A stretch of 50,448 nt of DNA. Origin: a virus. A program made the translations under genes and the position numbers. The DNA lies in IMG/VR virus record IMGVR_UViG_3300021093_000113, positions 1-50,448 of that record; one strand, 5' to 3'. This document shows positions 8,123 through 16,213 of the stretch, piece by piece. How positions within the stretch are numbered: position 1 is the first letter of the stretch; each line of letters starts with the position of its first letter. A model generated the notes under the pieces. It ran no database searches, had not been told where the DNA came from, and was given only the letters and a program-made list of their open reading frames with translations.

Positions 8123-9115
8123 TTAAAATATATCTCCCCAATCTTCCCCCTCACCTGCTTTGCTGTAATCAGTAGGTCTTATAGCAAAGAAATCAGTATG
8201 GGTTACACCCCCCGTAAGGTGATAAAACCATTCTAAATTACTTGCACTAACTTTATCGTATTCAAAGATACCTTCATAACCCAATTCTGCCAATTTTTCA
8301 TTACCCCTCTGCTTTATAAACTCTTTTAAATTTTCTGCTTTTAGATTTTCTAAATTTCCCATCTCAAACATCTTATCAATAAATTTGAGCTCCATCTCCA
8401 CCATCAACCTTGCCGCAATTTCTATATCGTTTTTTACCTCACCCAATAAGTTAGGATATTCTTCGCACATATGTCTGAATAATTTACATCCCATTTTTGA
8501 GTGTAATGATTCATCCCTTACCGACCATTTCATTTGCTGCCCAATCCCTTTAAGTAAATTTCTCATTTGAAACGAATAAAGAACTGCGAATGATGAATAT
8601 AAAGATACTCCCTCTGCAAACGCAGAAAAGATTGCCAAACTACGGCCTACCTCTGCCCTCGCTTTTGGATTTGTTCGTAGCTCTTCAGGTGTCCAATCTG
8701 CTGATACTTGTGTTAGGAATTCAAATTTTTCTTTGATTTCCGGCTCATACATAAATGCAGCAAAATCTTCTAAACCCAATGTTTCGTTAAGATATGAATA
8801 GGCGGTTGCGTGGATTGTTTCTTGTGAACCAAACGCCATAGCCATCTGCCGTATCTCATGTTTTGGAAACCATTTTGTAACCATCCCCGTCCAATAATCA
8901 GAAACAGCGCATTCGGTTTGAGCAAATCCCAATAGGATGTTACCTACCAAGTTTTTTTCATGCTTCTTTAAGTTTTCTTTCCAATCTTTGACATCCCCCT
9001 GCATTGGTATTTCGGTATGTAACCAAAAAGCCTGCATTTGTGGAAGCCACCCATCATTGTAATATTCGGGGTATTCAAATGGTTTAAACGGTATTCTCTC
9101 TTCAAATAATCCCAT
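8123..9115 (-). CDS. nrdB: Ribonucleotide reductase class I, small (beta) subunit
   Basis: This 330-residue ferritin-like protein carries the di-iron site and radical tyrosine: the segment QETIHATAY gives Glu, His and Tyr in the E-x2-H-x3-Y spacing of NrdB. FAEGVSLYSSFA supplies a further Glu and RDESLH the last Glu/His pair. A tyrosine is present at the radical position, so it looks like an ordinary class Ia enzyme rather than a Tyr-free type. It is directly upstream of nrdA and cotranscribed. The start has a strong TTAGGAG and a TATTTATA box about 30 bases upstream, features otherwise typical of the virion genes here, so it may also be transcribed late. Confidence 0.96.
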   Translation of the reverse strand: MGLFEERIPFKPFEYPEYYNDGWLPQMQAFWLHTEIPMQGDVKDWKENLKKHEKNLVGNILLGFAQTECAVSDYWTGMVTKWFPKHEIRQMAMAFGSQETIHATAYSYLNETLGLEDFAAFMYEPEIKEKFEFLTQVSADWTPEELRTNPKARAEVGRSLAIFSAFAEGVSLYSSFAVLYSFQMRNLLKGIGQQMKWSVRDESLHSKMGCKLFRHMCEEYPNLLGEVKNDIEIAARLMVEMELKFIDKMFEMGNLENLKAENLKEFIKQRGNEKLAELGYEGIFEYDKVSASNLEWFYHLTGGVTHTDFFAIRPTDYSKAGEGEDWGDIF

Positions 9116-9144
9116 AATAATCTCCTAAAAATTTTGTGTGTAAA

Positions 9145-9152
9145 TATAAATA
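9145..9152 (-). promoter_or_regulatory. TATTTATA box before nrdB
   Basis: The coding strand reads TATTTATA 30 bases before the nrdB ATG. It is the same motif seen before most virion genes in this window. Confidence 0.4.
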
Positions 9153-9156
9153 CATT

Positions 9157-10515
9157 TTAAAACCCAATATCACCTTTCATATCTTTGTATTTTTGTAATA
9201 AATTTTTTCTTACCAAAGTTCCCCCATCTTTCATCTCTTTTTGAGTGTTTTGACCATCTACTGAATTATCATTGTATATCAAAATTTGCCCATTTGAGAA
9301 ATTAGCTTTTGAAGGGAATGTCATTCCATCGGGCCCAAATCGGTTTTTAATAACATGCCATCTCCCCGTCCCCGCTAACTTATCATCAATTTTTCTACTC
9401 AATGAAACTACAAAATCAGCAGTCATCAATTTTGAAAAAGAACCTGCAATTGATGTTCCGGTAATTACATCTTGCTCCGCCCCTCCACGATTAATCTGCG
9501 ACGCGGTATATAATGGAACACTATACTCCCCAGCCATACCCCTTAAATCTACTATCAACTCTTCTAAAACCTCATATCTTTTTTCTTTAGCAGAACCCTT
9601 TAACAAATCAGCATAATCAACCACAATTACATCGGGTTTCTTACCCTGCAATATCATCCTATCTATGTGGGCTTTTAAGGTATTCAAACCAGCAGTACCT
9701 GAATTAAACCCTTTAATAATCAAATCACCTCGCAAAGAACCTACTACCCTCTCAACCTCTTCCATATTGTATTTTAGGTTTGGTATAGGTATCCCCGTAA
9801 AAACGGAATCAAACCTTTGACCTATCATTGCTTCTGAAAGTTCTAATGTATAATACACCACAACCTTACCATTCTTAACAGCGTTTGATGCAACATTAAC
9901 CAATGACCAGGATTTACCAATGCCAGGCGGTGCTGCAAATATTATTAACTCCCCTGTTCCAAATCCACCCTGTACAATTTCATCTATAACATCCCACCCC
10001 GTAGGTATTGGATTTCTTACTAAATCATCATACCTTTGATTTACCATTGTTTTATACTCATGCCCAACATCCGTTGGTTGACCTGCTTTCATAGCAGTAT
10101 CAATGGTTGATTTTATCTTATCATACTTACCCTGCTCTAAAAGTGGGATTGAATCTAAGATAGCCTGTTTAAGTGATTGATTGGTGCAAAAGTTTAAGGT
10201 TTCTTCTTTTACATAATCCAAATCATCCGATTCTAAATCCCGCCAAACCTGCTTTAAGGTATCTATCACCGATGTTTTCAAGATATCCCTCTCAATGGGG
10301 CTTATCTTCGTTTTAAGGACATCTAATGTTGGTTTGGATTCGTATGTATCTATGTACTCTAAAATCGTTTTACACAACCATTCTGATGCTTCTGAGTCAA
10401 AATATTGTGGCTTTAATATATCATATATCTGCCTACTAAAAAGCATATCCGATAAAAGAGCGGATAAGATTTTAGTTTGAAACCCCGTTCCAAATTTACT
10501 TCCAAATTTTTCCAT
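9157..10515 (-). CDS. DnaB-type replicative helicase (T4 gp41-like)
   Basis: This 452-residue protein has an N-terminal helical domain (about residues 1-150) and a RecA-type ATPase core. Walker A is APPGIGKS near residue 193, after GWDVIDEIVQGGFGTGELIIF. Walker B is DVIVVDYADLL near 300. The sensor segment YTASQINRGG follows, and FSKLMTADFVVSLSRK completes the DnaB family pattern. The hexamer unwinds DNA at the phage fork. Residues near the C-terminus (KDMKGDIGF) are conserved-looking and may contact the primase. I see no primase gene in the window. The promoter at 10521-10551 places the start codon six bases after the -7 box, with no Shine-Dalgarno. Confidence 0.93.
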   Translation of the reverse strand: MEKFGSKFGTGFQTKILSALLSDMLFSRQIYDILKPQYFDSEASEWLCKTILEYIDTYESKPTLDVLKTKISPIERDILKTSVIDTLKQVWRDLESDDLDYVKEETLNFCTNQSLKQAILDSIPLLEQGKYDKIKSTIDTAMKAGQPTDVGHEYKTMVNQRYDDLVRNPIPTGWDVIDEIVQGGFGTGELIIFAAPPGIGKSWSLVNVASNAVKNGKVVVYYTLELSEAMIGQRFDSVFTGIPIPNLKYNMEEVERVVGSLRGDLIIKGFNSGTAGLNTLKAHIDRMILQGKKPDVIVVDYADLLKGSAKEKRYEVLEELIVDLRGMAGEYSVPLYTASQINRGGAEQDVITGTSIAGSFSKLMTADFVVSLSRKIDDKLAGTGRWHVIKNRFGPDGMTFPSKANFSNGQILIYNDNSVDGQNTQKEMKDGGTLVRKNLLQKYKDMKGDIGF

Positions 10516-10520
10516 ATGAT

Positions 10521-10551
10521 ACTAATATACAACCTTAATTGGTTTTTTCAA
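10521..10551 (-). promoter_or_regulatory. Bacteroidota-type promoter before the helicase
   Basis: The minus strand reads TTTG, 19 bases, TATATTAG. It overlaps the last codons of the exonuclease gene. The ATG follows the -7 box by six bases, so the transcript may be leaderless. Confidence 0.6.
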
Positions 10552-11587
10552 AATTATTTTTTAAAAGATTATCCAATCTCATAAAACTATTTCGTAACCA
10601 CGAATCTACATTCGCAAAAGCAGTATATAATTTATCATACATAAACATTTTTTTAAACTCCAATAAATTTAACTTTGGATGATGATTATCTAAAATATCT
10701 CTCGTATTTGAAATAACTGATGTTGATATTTCAGGTAATTTTAACTGCATCAAATCATAGTTTAATTCTATAGTTTTTACTGATTCTAATAATTTTTTTG
10801 ATAGTTTATCATCGCAATTTTCTTTAATTCCGGTAATAAACCCATCGTAATCTAACTCCACATCGTTTAAGAAATCCATTTTACCTAAAATAGTTTTCTT
10901 ACCAATCCCATTCACACCTTTAATGTTATCGGATGAATCGCCCATAATTACTCTATACCAAATAAGGTTTTGAGGTATTACACCCCACTCTTCTTTGATA
11001 AGGGATTCATCATACATTATTTTTTTTACAGGCGAATAAACTTTAATCCTATGATTCACCAATTGTAAAAAATCTTTATCGGATGATAATAATATCACCT
11101 CATTTTTAAAATAGTGGTTAGCCATCCAAGCCATCAAATCATCTGCTTCTACATAATCTACTTGTAAAAGAGTTACAGGTAAATTCTGAAGATACTCATA
11201 CAAACGAATAAATTGCTTACGCATAGATAATTGTTGGTCCTCTATATCTTCATATCCCTGCAACCTATTCAATCGGGTCAGACCTGTTCTACCACCTTTG
11301 TAATCGGAATATACTTTTTTTCTCCGATGCGAACCACCCTTACCATCAAATACAATGATGACACGGGATGGATTCAAATTTCTAATAGTGGCTGCGGTGG
11401 ATAACAGGAAACCCGTTATACCACCACAGTGCTCACCATCATCGTTGAGTGCAGGGACTGCTCCGAATACTCGGATATACATATTCAATCCATCAATGAT
11501 AAGAACCCTATCATTTAAGGTTTGATTCGTAACTTGTTGGTTTTCTTGCCCCAACTTACTCAACATATCTTTGTAATTCTTAATCAT
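10535..11587 (-). CDS. 5'-3' exonuclease / RNase H (FEN family)
   Basis: This 350-residue nuclease removes RNA primers and flaps. The metal-binding acidic residues are present in order: VLIIDGLN at about residue 29, IVFDGKGG at about 80, VEADDLMAW at about 152, and LLSSDKDFLQL. MGDSSDNIKGVNGIGKKT follows as the helix-3-turn-helix DNA-binding motif. The family includes T4 RNase H and the N-terminal domain of DNA polymerase I. Here it is a separate gene, matching the separate family A polymerase at 16214. I use the ATG at 11587; the codon before it is TTG. The start overlaps the recA stop by eight bases. A helicase promoter lies within its 3' end. Confidence 0.93.
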   Translation of the reverse strand: MIKNYKDMLSKLGQENQQVTNQTLNDRVLIIDGLNMYIRVFGAVPALNDDGEHCGGITGFLLSTAATIRNLNPSRVIIVFDGKGGSHRRKKVYSDYKGGRTGLTRLNRLQGYEDIEDQQLSMRKQFIRLYEYLQNLPVTLLQVDYVEADDLMAWMANHYFKNEVILLSSDKDFLQLVNHRIKVYSPVKKIMYDESLIKEEWGVIPQNLIWYRVIMGDSSDNIKGVNGIGKKTILGKMDFLNDVELDYDGFITGIKENCDDKLSKKLLESVKTIELNYDLMQLKLPEISTSVISNTRDILDNHHPKLNLLEFKKMFMYDKLYTAFANVDSWLRNSFMRLDNLLKNNFEKTN

Positions 11588-12713
11588 CAAAATCAGATAG
11601 TTCTATATTATCAACATTTGCTTCATCGGATGCTTCTTTGTACGAAAGAATGTAAGAATTACAAATTTCGTTGTAGATTTTTTCCCTTACATCAGGACGA
11701 GTCTGAAGAATATCGGGAAAATTCTTTGCTTGAAACTTTATTTCTTCACCAGTTTCTTTATCTACCCAAGTATACCATGCACCACTTTGATTGGCTAACT
11801 TATAGGTTTTCATCATTTCTAACCAAGAACCTAAATTATCAATACCACTATCAAAGTAAATATCATAATCAACTGAGCGGAGTGGTGGGCCCATTCGGTT
11901 TTTAATAACCTGTGCTCGGGTTTTAATACCAATCACCTGTTCTACACCACCAACCTTTGCTTTCAACTGACCCATTTGTTTCAAACGAATTCTACAACTT
12001 GAATGGAATGCGATTGCTTTACCACCGGAGGTTGTCCACGGGTCGCCAAAACTTACCCCCATCCTCGTCCTTAACTGATTTGTAAAAATAAGAGTGATTC
12101 TTTCTCTACCAATTAAGTTGGTGATTTTACGCATTGCTTTTGAAATGATAATTGCTTTTTGAGTTGCATACCCCGCCTGGTCATAATCAGCTGAAATCTC
12201 AACCTTTGTTGATGCACCTGCTACGGAATCCACTACAATTGTAACCAATTTCTTTTTATCGGATTTTCTTACCGAATCAATAATTGAATCAATTGCTTCA
12301 AAAATATCTTCCACCGTCTCCAATGGAACATACAACATCTTTTTCAAATCAACACCAATCGCTGCCAAAAACTCCTGATTAAGTGCGTTTTCAGTATCAA
12401 TATACACACCTAATCCACCTCTCTTTTGCGTATCCGCAATTGAGTGAGCCGCTACTAATGATTTACCACTACCTTCCAACCCCGTAATTTCACAAATTCT
12501 TCCAACAGGCAAACCACCATTTGTTCGGTTTGAAATAGCCAAATCTAACATTTCAGAGCCAGTAGACACCCACTCGTCTAAGTCGGTGGGTGTCTGCTCT
12601 GAACCATCTAAATAATAGGCTACTTTGTGCTGGGATTTGAACTTCTTGTTAAGATTATCAGCAAGGATGGTAGATAGTTCATCACGAACTATATCCACTT
12701 TAGGTTTACTCAT
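11580..12713 (-). CDS. RecA/UvsX-type recombinase
   Basis: This 377-residue protein has Walker A LEGSGKS near residue 77 and Walker B VTIVVDSVAG near 168. The FTNQLRTRMGVSFGDP segment is followed by TTSGGKAIAFHSS, the DNA-binding loop 2 region of RecA. It catalyses strand exchange and recombination-dependent replication as UvsX does in T4. The C-terminus is acidic (NIELSDFDD), as in many RecA proteins. It begins five bases after the stop of the single-stranded DNA binding protein gene. A long inverted repeat (12554-12601) lies in the coding region for residues 38-54 and could form a strong mRNA hairpin. Confidence 0.95.
   Translation of the reverse strand: MSKPKVDIVRDELSTILADNLNKKFKSQHKVAYYLDGSEQTPTDLDEWVSTGSEMLDLAISNRTNGGLPVGRICEITGLEGSGKSLVAAHSIADTQKRGGLGVYIDTENALNQEFLAAIGVDLKKMLYVPLETVEDIFEAIDSIIDSVRKSDKKKLVTIVVDSVAGASTKVEISADYDQAGYATQKAIIISKAMRKITNLIGRERITLIFTNQLRTRMGVSFGDPWTTSGGKAIAFHSSCRIRLKQMGQLKAKVGGVEQVIGIKTRAQVIKNRMGPPLRSVDYDIYFDSGIDNLGSWLEMMKTYKLANQSGAWYTWVDKETGEEIKFQAKNFPDILQTRPDVREKIYNEICNSYILSYKEASDEANVDNIELSDFDD
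12554..12601. repeat. Long inverted repeat inside recA
   Basis: The arms are CAGAGC (12554-12559) with GCTCTG (12596-12601), and AGACACCCAC (12564-12573) with GTGGGTGTCT (12586-12595). The arms form a perfect 16-pair stem with a four-base bulge and a 12-base loop. Nothing else in this AT-rich coding region has comparable strength. Confidence 0.85.
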
Positions 12714-12718
12714 ACCGA

Positions 12719-13480
12719 TTAATCGTTAAAAAGGTCGTCAAATGCTTCTTTTACTGAACTTGCCTTTTGTGTTGTTGGTGTGGATTCTACAACTGCAGGT
12801 TGTTCTGCTTTTGCTTCTTCTTTTACCTCACCCGTTTCCAACCAAACTTCCAACATATTCTTCAATTCATCATAAGTATATCTTTTGAAAATGGTTGATA
12901 AATCGGCCTGATTTTTGACCAATTGAACAATGTTCTTATCTTCGGTCATAGGTGTGGTATTTGGCTTTACCCTAATGAATGTTTCAGGATAAGATTTACC
13001 AACCTCTGCGGCTGATTTGAACTCTACAGTAATATCCCTACCACTCATCGGGTCGGTTAAATCACCATAGTCTGGGTCTGCGAAGAACGCAAGGATTTCT
13101 TGGTAAACCTGCTTACCAAAGCCCCAAAATTTAACACCCTCTGATTCTTCGCCTCGTACCAAAATAGGAACATAAGTTCTCATCTTTGGTGTCAATTTTT
13201 TAGAGAGATTGTAATCTTCCCTATCCTTCGTTGCTTTCAATTGTTCTGAAAATTCAACAATAGGGTCTTTCTCACCAAAAGAGACGGGTGATAGAATGGT
13301 CTTACCACCAAAATCAAAGTGGAAATACAATTCAATAAAAGGGTTTTCTTTGTTGTGCACATAAGGCACTAATCGGATTTGCTGCTTACCTGGATTTGGT
13401 TTCCATAAGGTATCAGTCTTTTGTACTTTTGTTTGAAGTGAATTCAAACGGTTTCGGATTGCATTTAAGTCAATTGCCAT
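12719..13480 (-). CDS. Single-stranded DNA binding protein (T4 gp32-like)
   Basis: This 253-residue protein has the gp32 layout. A short N-terminal cooperative-binding segment (MAIDLNAIRNRL) is followed by an OB-type core with WKPNPGKQQIRLVPY and FIELYFHFDFGGKT. A linker rich in Glu, Ala and Thr leads to a very acidic tip ending EAFDDLFND, which recruits partners such as helicase and recombinase. There is no cysteine at all, so the zinc site of T4 gp32 is missing. I chose the ATG at 13480 with GGAG six bases upstream, rather than a TTG ten codons earlier. The promoter at 13523 makes this the head of the recombination/replication operon. Confidence 0.9.
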   Translation of the reverse strand: MAIDLNAIRNRLNSLQTKVQKTDTLWKPNPGKQQIRLVPYVHNKENPFIELYFHFDFGGKTILSPVSFGEKDPIVEFSEQLKATKDREDYNLSKKLTPKMRTYVPILVRGEESEGVKFWGFGKQVYQEILAFFADPDYGDLTDPMSGRDITVEFKSAAEVGKSYPETFIRVKPNTTPMTEDKNIVQLVKNQADLSTIFKRYTYDELKNMLEVWLETGEVKEEAKAEQPAVVESTPTTQKASSVKEAFDDLFND

Positions 13481-13522
13481 AATTACTCCATTTTTTAATA
13501 GGTTAAACAAAAATTATAGTCA

Positions 13523-13554
13523 CTAATATACAACATTTAGTTGACAATTCCAAA
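13523..13554 (-). promoter_or_regulatory. Bacteroidota-type promoter before gp32-like gene
   Basis: The minus strand reads TTTGGAA as the -33 region and TATATTAG as the -7 region, separated by 20 bases counted from TTTG. The leader is about 43 bases and includes a GGAG ribosome site. Confidence 0.68.
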
Positions 13555-13586
13555 TGTTTTTTCAAAAAAATTATTTTTTATTTTTT

Positions 13587-13976
13587 TTAATCTAAACTTT
13601 CTACTCTATAAATAGTGGTTCGCATAAATTTAAAACTATCATCATGGGTTAATAATACGCCATTTTTATAATCTTCCCAATTCAACATATAGTTCTTATC
13701 TAAAATACCACCATTCAAAGATTGAATAAGCCTGTTAAGGGCGTTTATTGTATATAAGGTGTTTGTTTCTCGCTTTCTATGAACCATAATTGTATTTGGT
13801 AAAAATTTTGATAATGGGGATGGGATGATATTGTAACTAATAACCAACTCTTCTGAATTCTCTAAAGTCAATACGAATATCTTTTTGCTGAAAAGAGTAA
13901 ATCCAGTTTTTATAGTACCTAAATCAGAATCGCATTTAGGTTCGGTTGTAAATGTTATTAGTAATTGTGTTTTCAC
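13587..13976 (-). CDS. Unknown 129-residue protein
   Basis: I do not recognise it. The N-terminal half is rich in beta-type alternation (QLLITFTT, KIFVLTLEN, ELVISYNIIP). The second half appears helical (INALNRLIQSLNGG) and is followed by a tryptophan-containing segment (YMLNWEDYKNG). There is no signal peptide or membrane segment. The likely start is GTG at 13976, with CGGAG eight bases upstream; an ATG five bases earlier is in another frame. It lies directly after the 734-residue gene with a gap of 15 bases and is probably cotranscribed with it. The gap to the gp32 promoter downstream is about 30 bases. Confidence 0.75.
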   Translation of the reverse strand: MKTQLLITFTTEPKCDSDLGTIKTGFTLFSKKIFVLTLENSEELVISYNIIPSPLSKFLPNTIMVHRKRETNTLYTINALNRLIQSLNGGILDKNYMLNWEDYKNGVLLTHDDSFKFMRTTIYRVESLD

Positions 13977-13991
13977 TCATAGCTCCGTAAG

Positions 13992-16196
13992 TTATTTTTT
14001 TCGTTTAGTTCTTCGTTTAGCATCTACTTTAGATTTAATACATTCTCTCATATCATCACCATATCCACTAGCCACCTTTTGATTACCGCTCCCCGCAGTT
14101 CGCCAAGTATCATTAAAAATAGAATGTGTTCCATTTTCATCCTTAACGACTATAGCACCGGATTCTGAATCTATTGTACACTTTTCTCTCAAATGTTTTT
14201 TTAAAGCGTCTCTACCTTCTTTAGTTGAATAATCACCTTTGAATCCAGTTTGTTCTGCTAAACATTCTCGCATATGTTGTGGTTGAGCACCTCTAATCCC
14301 CATTTGAACAATCATTCTACCATCACCGCCATCTATATAAGAATCTACGTGCATAGCATCGAATACGCCACCTAGATATGCTTGAGTATTTGGTCCATTT
14401 ATACCATTCTTTGGATAACCTTCTTTTTCATCTGCAGATTTAATTTCATTAACAACTTCAGCATGTGCCTCATTTACAACATTCTTTTCATAGTTTTTTA
14501 CTTCAATACAACTATTAACCGATTCATCATTAGAATTAATGTTTTGATATTTTTGCTTAAACTTGCCATTTTGAGTAAGTTCTGCAACTTTAACATAAAT
14601 CTTACCATATGGGTCATATTTAGGAGTTTTTCCATTAGCAATCAAATCACGAGAGTGATTCTGCATCTCAACTAATAACTCTTTAGTTGATAGTTTATTC
14701 ACATCAAAACCTTTACCTTCAAGATATTTTTTGAATGATTTCTCATTTCTTAATTTATTCATGTATTTTTTCATTTCAGGAGTATCACATACTTCAACAA
14801 TCGAATCACTAATTTTAATATTATTAGCACTTTCAATAGTTGATTTTTTAACATTTGATACTTTTTTAATACCGTTATCAAGTGCAACTGCAACGGTTTT
14901 AGCCACCTTTTTACCGAATTTTTCTAGCATAGCCCCAAACCTTTTCGCGGGTGTGGTATTACCTTGTGTATCATCTAATTCACTACTTTTTTTATTGGAT
15001 ACTGATACAGTAGTTATATTACCATCTTTGTCCTCACCAATTACAAATGTATCGTGATATTCTTTATTTTTGTTAAAATGATAAAGTTCCTGTTCATAGT
15101 GTTTTATAAGTTTTTTATCACCAGCTTTTTTAGCTTCATTTAATTTATTTTCTAATAAAGATATTGTCCTTTCGTTAGTGTCAGTTGTAGATTGTACAGT
15201 AGTATGTGGTTTTGATGTATCTAATTTGGTATCTTCCTCTAAAATTTTTCTTGTGGCTAAAGCACCATCATATGCTGCGCGAGACCATTCTCTACACGCC
15301 TCTTCATCCCCCCCAAATCCGTTTGGTGGTTCTTGATGATAAACCGAACCTTCAATACCTTTCATTCTTTCCAACTCTTTATCTGCAAATATTTCACGAG
15401 TTGCAACATATTCATAGGCTTCATCGGAATTGGAGTCTAATCCTAACGCTTCTAAATCACCCTTTTGCTTTTTATTCCATGGTTTTTTCTTGTTTTTAAA
15501 CTCTTCTTTTTTAGCATCAATAGTTTGTCTATTTTCTTTTTTGAATTTTTCTTCATTATGGGTATTCATCGTATTACAATAACGAGCTTCGCCATACGAT
15601 GCTACCGCAGTACCTGCCCCATGTACCCCCATATCCCTATCTTTTTCAAGTTTTTCCTGCTCATTTTTCATTTCAGATTGATATTTTGAATTTGGAGAAC
15701 CTGAATTTGATTTTGAATCCTCACCACTATCCGATTTTTCTTTTTCTACTTTTGCTATATCATCTTTGGTTGCTGGTTCTTGTGTTGTTTTATTAAATTT
15801 TTTAACCTGATATACTGAACCTGATTTTTTATTTTTTACCCAAATATCTTCTTCTAAGCTATCAGATTTTTCCCGCTTCTTTTTCAAGTATGCTTCTTTT
15901 TCAGCACCTGTCATCATACCAAACTTAATAGCATCCAAATCTTTTTCTAATGGATTTTCCTTTTCAGGCTTTTCTTCCTTTTCAGGCTTTTCTTCCGTTG
16001 ATGGTGTTGGGGATTGCTCTAATAAGCTTTTACGATACTCATGTGCAATTTTACTACCATACAATTCTTCTATTACTTGAGTAAGCGCATTTATAGATTT
16101 TACACTATGTGGGTTTGTGAGTTCACCCCTTGCCTCATACCATGCAAGTTGGGCTATTTCATCAAATATTTCACTCTTAAAACTATTATTCTTCAT
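13992..16196 (-). CDS. Large hydrophilic protein, unknown, possibly virion-internal
   Basis: This 734-residue protein is extremely charged. Residues about 60-160 are Lys/Glu-rich and carry a short repeat (EEKPEKEEKPEKE), and a Ser/Asn-rich linker follows. Residues 340-380 look coiled coil (TISLLENKLNEAKKAGDKK). The C-terminal 200 residues look folded, with a glycine-rich segment (YIDGGDGRMIVQMGIRG) and an Arg/Lys tail ending RRTKRKK. I do not recognise a family. A TATTTATA box lies only four bases before the ATG, which groups it with late genes, and the basic tail would suit a DNA-packaged or capsid-internal protein. That role is inference; a host-takeover protein is equally possible. Confidence 0.85.
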   Translation of the reverse strand: MKNNSFKSEIFDEIAQLAWYEARGELTNPHSVKSINALTQVIEELYGSKIAHEYRKSLLEQSPTPSTEEKPEKEEKPEKENPLEKDLDAIKFGMMTGAEKEAYLKKKREKSDSLEEDIWVKNKKSGSVYQVKKFNKTTQEPATKDDIAKVEKEKSDSGEDSKSNSGSPNSKYQSEMKNEQEKLEKDRDMGVHGAGTAVASYGEARYCNTMNTHNEEKFKKENRQTIDAKKEEFKNKKKPWNKKQKGDLEALGLDSNSDEAYEYVATREIFADKELERMKGIEGSVYHQEPPNGFGGDEEACREWSRAAYDGALATRKILEEDTKLDTSKPHTTVQSTTDTNERTISLLENKLNEAKKAGDKKLIKHYEQELYHFNKNKEYHDTFVIGEDKDGNITTVSVSNKKSSELDDTQGNTTPAKRFGAMLEKFGKKVAKTVAVALDNGIKKVSNVKKSTIESANNIKISDSIVEVCDTPEMKKYMNKLRNEKSFKKYLEGKGFDVNKLSTKELLVEMQNHSRDLIANGKTPKYDPYGKIYVKVAELTQNGKFKQKYQNINSNDESVNSCIEVKNYEKNVVNEAHAEVVNEIKSADEKEGYPKNGINGPNTQAYLGGVFDAMHVDSYIDGGDGRMIVQMGIRGAQPQHMRECLAEQTGFKGDYSTKEGRDALKKHLREKCTIDSESGAIVVKDENGTHSIFNDTWRTAGSGNQKVASGYGDDMRECIKSKVDAKRRTKRKK

Positions 16197-16199
16197 AAG

Positions 16200-16207
16200 T
16201 ATAAATA
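16200..16207 (-). promoter_or_regulatory. TATTTATA box before the 734-residue gene
   Basis: The coding strand reads TATTTATA immediately before the start codon (four bases). If it is a promoter box the transcript would be leaderless or start within the gene. Confidence 0.3.
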
Positions 16208-16213
16208 TCTTTA

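Noticed and set aside
13481-13510. Longer start (TTG at 13510) for the gp32-like gene
   Set aside because: The ATG at 13480 has GGAG at normal distance, and the extra residues (MFNLLKNGVI) do not fit the gp32 N-terminus.
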